A stretch of DNA of 5,546 nt from an uncultured Oscillospiraceae bacterium (GTDB lineage Bacteria; Bacillota; Clostridia; Oscillospirales; Oscillospiraceae), in the NCBI GenBank assembly GCA_944385595.1, contig CALWXY010000177.1, positions 1-5,546 of the forward strand. Direction: 5' to 3'. Position numbers and translations under genes: made by a program. Position 1 is the first letter of the stretch, and each line of letters begins with the position of its first letter. A model generated the notes under the pieces. That model was not told the DNA's origin. It ran no database searches and saw only the letters and a program-made list of their open reading frames with translations. Below, piece by piece: positions 3,135 to 5,546 of the stretch.

Positions 3135-5546
3135 TCACTTATTCCAGTGTATTTGCAGCTCTTCGCCGCCGGCGCTCAGCTCCGCCGTGCAGCCGCTTCT
3201 CAGAAAGTACAGCGCCGCTCCCGCGACGGGTCTGCCCGTCATGCGGCTGACGGCCATTGCGTAGGCACGAATCTGCGGCGCGTATTCGGATGCGCGCTCG
3301 GCAGCGGTATTTTGGTTTACATAATCTGTTTTATAGTCAATTATGTAAAATTCATCCCCCTCGGCGAAGCAGCAGTCGATGACGCCCTGCAAAAGCAGCC
3401 TGTCGCCCTCGCAGCCGGGGCGGTAGTCCTCGGCGTCGACCAGCAGCGAAAACGGCAGCTCGCGCAGCACCTCGCCGGAGGCGAGCATCCTTCTGCCCAG
3501 CTCCGAGCGGAAAAAGCCAAGTATCAGCTCCGGCGGGACTGCCGCCGCCTGCGCGTCGGTCAGATATCCGCCGAGGCGCAGCCGCTCTATCTCTCCGCGC
3601 ACGGACTCGGCGTCCAAGGCTTTGGAGAAGTCGATATACTGCATGACGAGGTGCGCCGCCGTGCCGCGCTCGGCGCCCGTCAGCTCGCGCTCGGCGCCTA
3701 TCTCCGGAAGGCGGAAGGCTTTGCCGCGCCGCTTTATCAGCGGCTCGCTCTCCGGGTCGGGCTCAAATGTCGCCTTCAGCTCCGTGGCCGTCAGCTTCGA
3801 GGGCGCGGCGACGGCCTCGCCGTGCGGGTATTTGAAGCTCAGGCAGCGCTCCAGCCGCTCAAGTGAAGCGGCGTCCGCCTCCCGCGGGGCGCGCTGCTCT
3901 GCCGCAGTCTCCACGTCCTCCGAGCTCTTGCCGTATACGCTCAGCTCAAGTCGGCTGTCATCCAGCATGGCGGCGCGCAGCAGCCACTGAGCCATCGACT
4001 GCGCCTGAGACAGCTCCGGCGCCGGCAGCGGGCTTCGCAGCCCCTGCCGCAGACTGTCGAGCGTGCGCTCCGGATTCTTAAGCGAGCAGGTGACAATCAG
4101 CCGCTCCTTTGCCCGGGTCATCGCGACGTAGAGCACGCGCATTTCCTCCGACAGCAGCTCGTCGTTCATCTTCGCCGCTATGGCGCGGCGCGCGAGCGTC
4201 GGGTACTCGATGCCGCGCTTTGCGTCGGTGTACTTCGCGCCGAGGCCAAGGTCGGAGTGTATCAGCACGGTCTGCGCCGCGTCCTGGCGGTTGAAGCGCC
4301 GCGCCGTGTCGCAGAGGAACACCACCGGGAACTCCAAACCCTTCGACTTGTGTATGCTCATTATTGCGACGCTGTCGCCGCTCTCGGCGGGCAGCTCCGG
4401 CTCCTCGCCGCGCTCCATCATGCGCCGCAGCGAGGCGACGAAGCGGAACAGGCCGCGGAAGCCGTCCTCCTCGAATTTGCGCCCGTATTCCAGCAGGCGG
4501 AGTATGTTGCGGTTGCGTCCGCCGCCGGACGGCATCGCCGCCGCGACAGCGAATGCGCCGCAAAGCTCGCAGGCGCGCAGAATCATCTCGTCTGTGGGCG
4601 TGTCCGGCGCGAGGTCGCGCAGCTCGCCGAGCTTTTCGAGGAAGGCGGCGCATTTGGCGTCGCTCTCAGCGCGCAGGCACAGCGCATCGTAGAAGCTGCC
4701 GCTTTTCGAGGCGGCGCGTATGGCCGCCAGCTCGTCGGCGCTGAAGCCGAAATACGGCGAGCGCAGCGCCGATATGAGCGGCACGTCCTGACGCGGATTG
4801 TCCACCACGGCGAGCAGCGACACCAGCGCCGATATCTCCGGCGACGAGAAAAACGGTTCGCCCCGCCCGGCGGCGACGGGTATGCCCCGCTCGGCGAGGG
4901 CGTAGGCGTAGTCGCCTCCGCTGCGACCCGGCGAGCGCAGCAGGATTGCGATATCGCCCCAGCGCAGCGGGCGCTGCGCGCCGCCGTCGCTTATGAGCGT
5001 GCCCGAATCCACGAGCTTCCGTATCATGTCCGCGACTGCCGACGGCTCCGCCGCCGCGCTCTCAGGCGAGTCATCCTCGCCGTCGGCGCGCACTATGCAG
5101 AGCTTCGCGCTCACCTCGCCCTCCGGCGGGTAGTAGTCCGCGCCGCAGCGCAGCGCCGCCTCCTCATCGTAGTCCAGCTCGCCCAGCTCGCGCGACATGA
5201 TGTTTCTGAACACATGGTTCGCCGCCTCGAGCACGCACGCTCTCGAGCGGAAGTTCTCACGCAGCAGTATGCGGCAGCTCTCGCCGGGCGCGGCCTCGCT
5301 CAGCAGCTTGAAGCTGCGGTATTTTTCCAGAAAAATCCCCGGGTCGGCGAGGCGGAAGCGGTATATCGACTGCTTCACGTCGCCCACCATGAAGAGGTTT
5401 TGTCCACCGCGCAAGACGGCGCGGAACAGCGTGTCCTGCACGGCGTTTACATCCTGGTACTCGTCGACCATGATCTCCGTATAGCGCTCGGAGATGCGCC
5501 CGGCCAGCTCCGTCGGGTTTCCGTCCGCGTCGGTGAGCAGCTTCAG
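3135..5546 (-). CDS. addA: ATP-dependent helicase/nuclease subunit AddA, N-terminus beyond right edge
   Basis: AddA is the UvrD-like 3'-5' helicase and nuclease subunit of AddAB, which resects double-strand breaks for RecA-dependent repair in Firmicutes. The frame is open to the window edge, giving 803 residues of a usual 1150-1240; Walker A and the first helicase motifs are missing. An internal ATG at 5471 sits within motif II and is not the start, because the 25 upstream codons continue AddA homology. Visible in order: motif II DEYQD (28-32), motif III GDVKQSIYRF (55-64), motif IV RENFRS (96-101), motif V SIHKSKGLEF (397-406), motif VI LYVAMTRAKE (472-481). The C-terminal RecB-family nuclease has H632 in GTAAHLV, D724 in GVIDCC, D737 and K739 in IDYKTD, and Q758 in QIRAY, so both activities look intact. 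addB would be expected upstream, outside the window; rpmE follows downstream. No frameshift is seen. Confidence 0.97.
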   Translation of the reverse strand: MKLLTDADGNPTELAGRISERYTEIMVDEYQDVNAVQDTLFRAVLRGGQNLFMVGDVKQSIYRFRLADPGIFLEKYRSFKLLSEAAPGESCRILLRENFRSRACVLEAANHVFRNIMSRELGELDYDEEAALRCGADYYPPEGEVSAKLCIVRADGEDDSPESAAAEPSAVADMIRKLVDSGTLISDGGAQRPLRWGDIAILLRSPGRSGGDYAYALAERGIPVAAGRGEPFFSSPEISALVSLLAVVDNPRQDVPLISALRSPYFGFSADELAAIRAASKSGSFYDALCLRAESDAKCAAFLEKLGELRDLAPDTPTDEMILRACELCGAFAVAAAMPSGGGRNRNILRLLEYGRKFEEDGFRGLFRFVASLRRMMERGEEPELPAESGDSVAIMSIHKSKGLEFPVVFLCDTARRFNRQDAAQTVLIHSDLGLGAKYTDAKRGIEYPTLARRAIAAKMNDELLSEEMRVLYVAMTRAKERLIVTCSLKNPERTLDSLRQGLRSPLPAPELSQAQSMAQWLLRAAMLDDSRLELSVYGKSSEDVETAAEQRAPREADAASLERLERCLSFKYPHGEAVAAPSKLTATELKATFEPDPESEPLIKRRGKAFRLPEIGAERELTGAERGTAAHLVMQYIDFSKALDAESVRGEIERLRLGGYLTDAQAAAVPPELILGFFRSELGRRMLASGEVLRELPFSLLVDAEDYRPGCEGDRLLLQGVIDCCFAEGDEFYIIDYKTDYVNQNTAAERASEYAPQIRAYAMAVSRMTGRPVAGAALYFLRSGCTAELSAGGEELQIHWNK

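Noticed and set aside
4078..4653. A 191-codon minus-strand frame overlapping addA
   Set aside because: It lies in another frame within an intact, motif-complete addA and is dominated by Arg and Ala, typical of an out-of-frame reading of GC-rich coding DNA.
5469..5471. ATG within addA as the gene start
   Set aside because: It falls inside the Walker B motif (MVDEYQD), and the frame stays open with AddA-like sequence to the window edge.
1..5546. CRISPR arrays, insertion sequences, tRNA or rRNA genes, long repeats, phage or toxin-antitoxin genes
   Set aside because: I looked on both strands and found no spaced repeats, transposase motifs, cloverleaf-like segments or small gene pairs; almost all DNA is taken up by the six genes and their control sites.

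Overview
The window looks like chromosomal housekeeping DNA from a GC-rich member of the Clostridia (Bacillota), probably Oscillospiraceae-like. This rests on the AddA-type (not RecB-type) helicase-nuclease, the zinc-ribbon form of L31, the clostridial-style HflX, G/C-rich third codon positions beside A/T-rich intergenic gaps, SigA-type promoters and purine-rich Shine-Dalgarno sites. Taxonomy is inferred from protein resemblance alone.

Layout, left to right. (1) A leftward run: a flavin reductase family gene (1494-1997), the ribosome-associated GTPase gene hflX (172-1416, probably extended to about 1476), and the N-terminal part of a YigZ/IMPACT family gene cut by the left edge (1-170). Spacings are short: an SD touching the upstream stop before hflX, and one base between hflX and yigZ. 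This suggests one transcript with coupled translation. (2) A 111-bp divergent region (1998-2108) holding two back-to-back SigA promoters whose -35 hexamers share five bases. (3) A rightward single gene for a six-helix CcdA/DsbD-type thiol-disulfide electron carrier (2109-2771). (4) A bidirectional hairpin terminator (2786-2820) shared by the convergent genes. (5) A leftward pair: addA (3135 to beyond the right edge; N-terminus missing) followed by rpmE (2831-3031), which has its own promoter and a short, possibly structured leader.

Together: AddA is the helicase-nuclease subunit of AddAB for double-strand break repair. L31 and HflX belong to ribosome structure and ribosome rescue. The flavin reductase-like protein and the CcdA-like carrier are both redox proteins and are fired from one shared promoter region. 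There is no gene-free stretch above 300 bases and no sign of a mobile element, CRISPR array, tRNA or rRNA.

I see no new multi-gene system here. The points most worth a second look are the lack of any canonical start codon where HflX homology begins, the overlapping divergent promoters, and the structured leader of rpmE.
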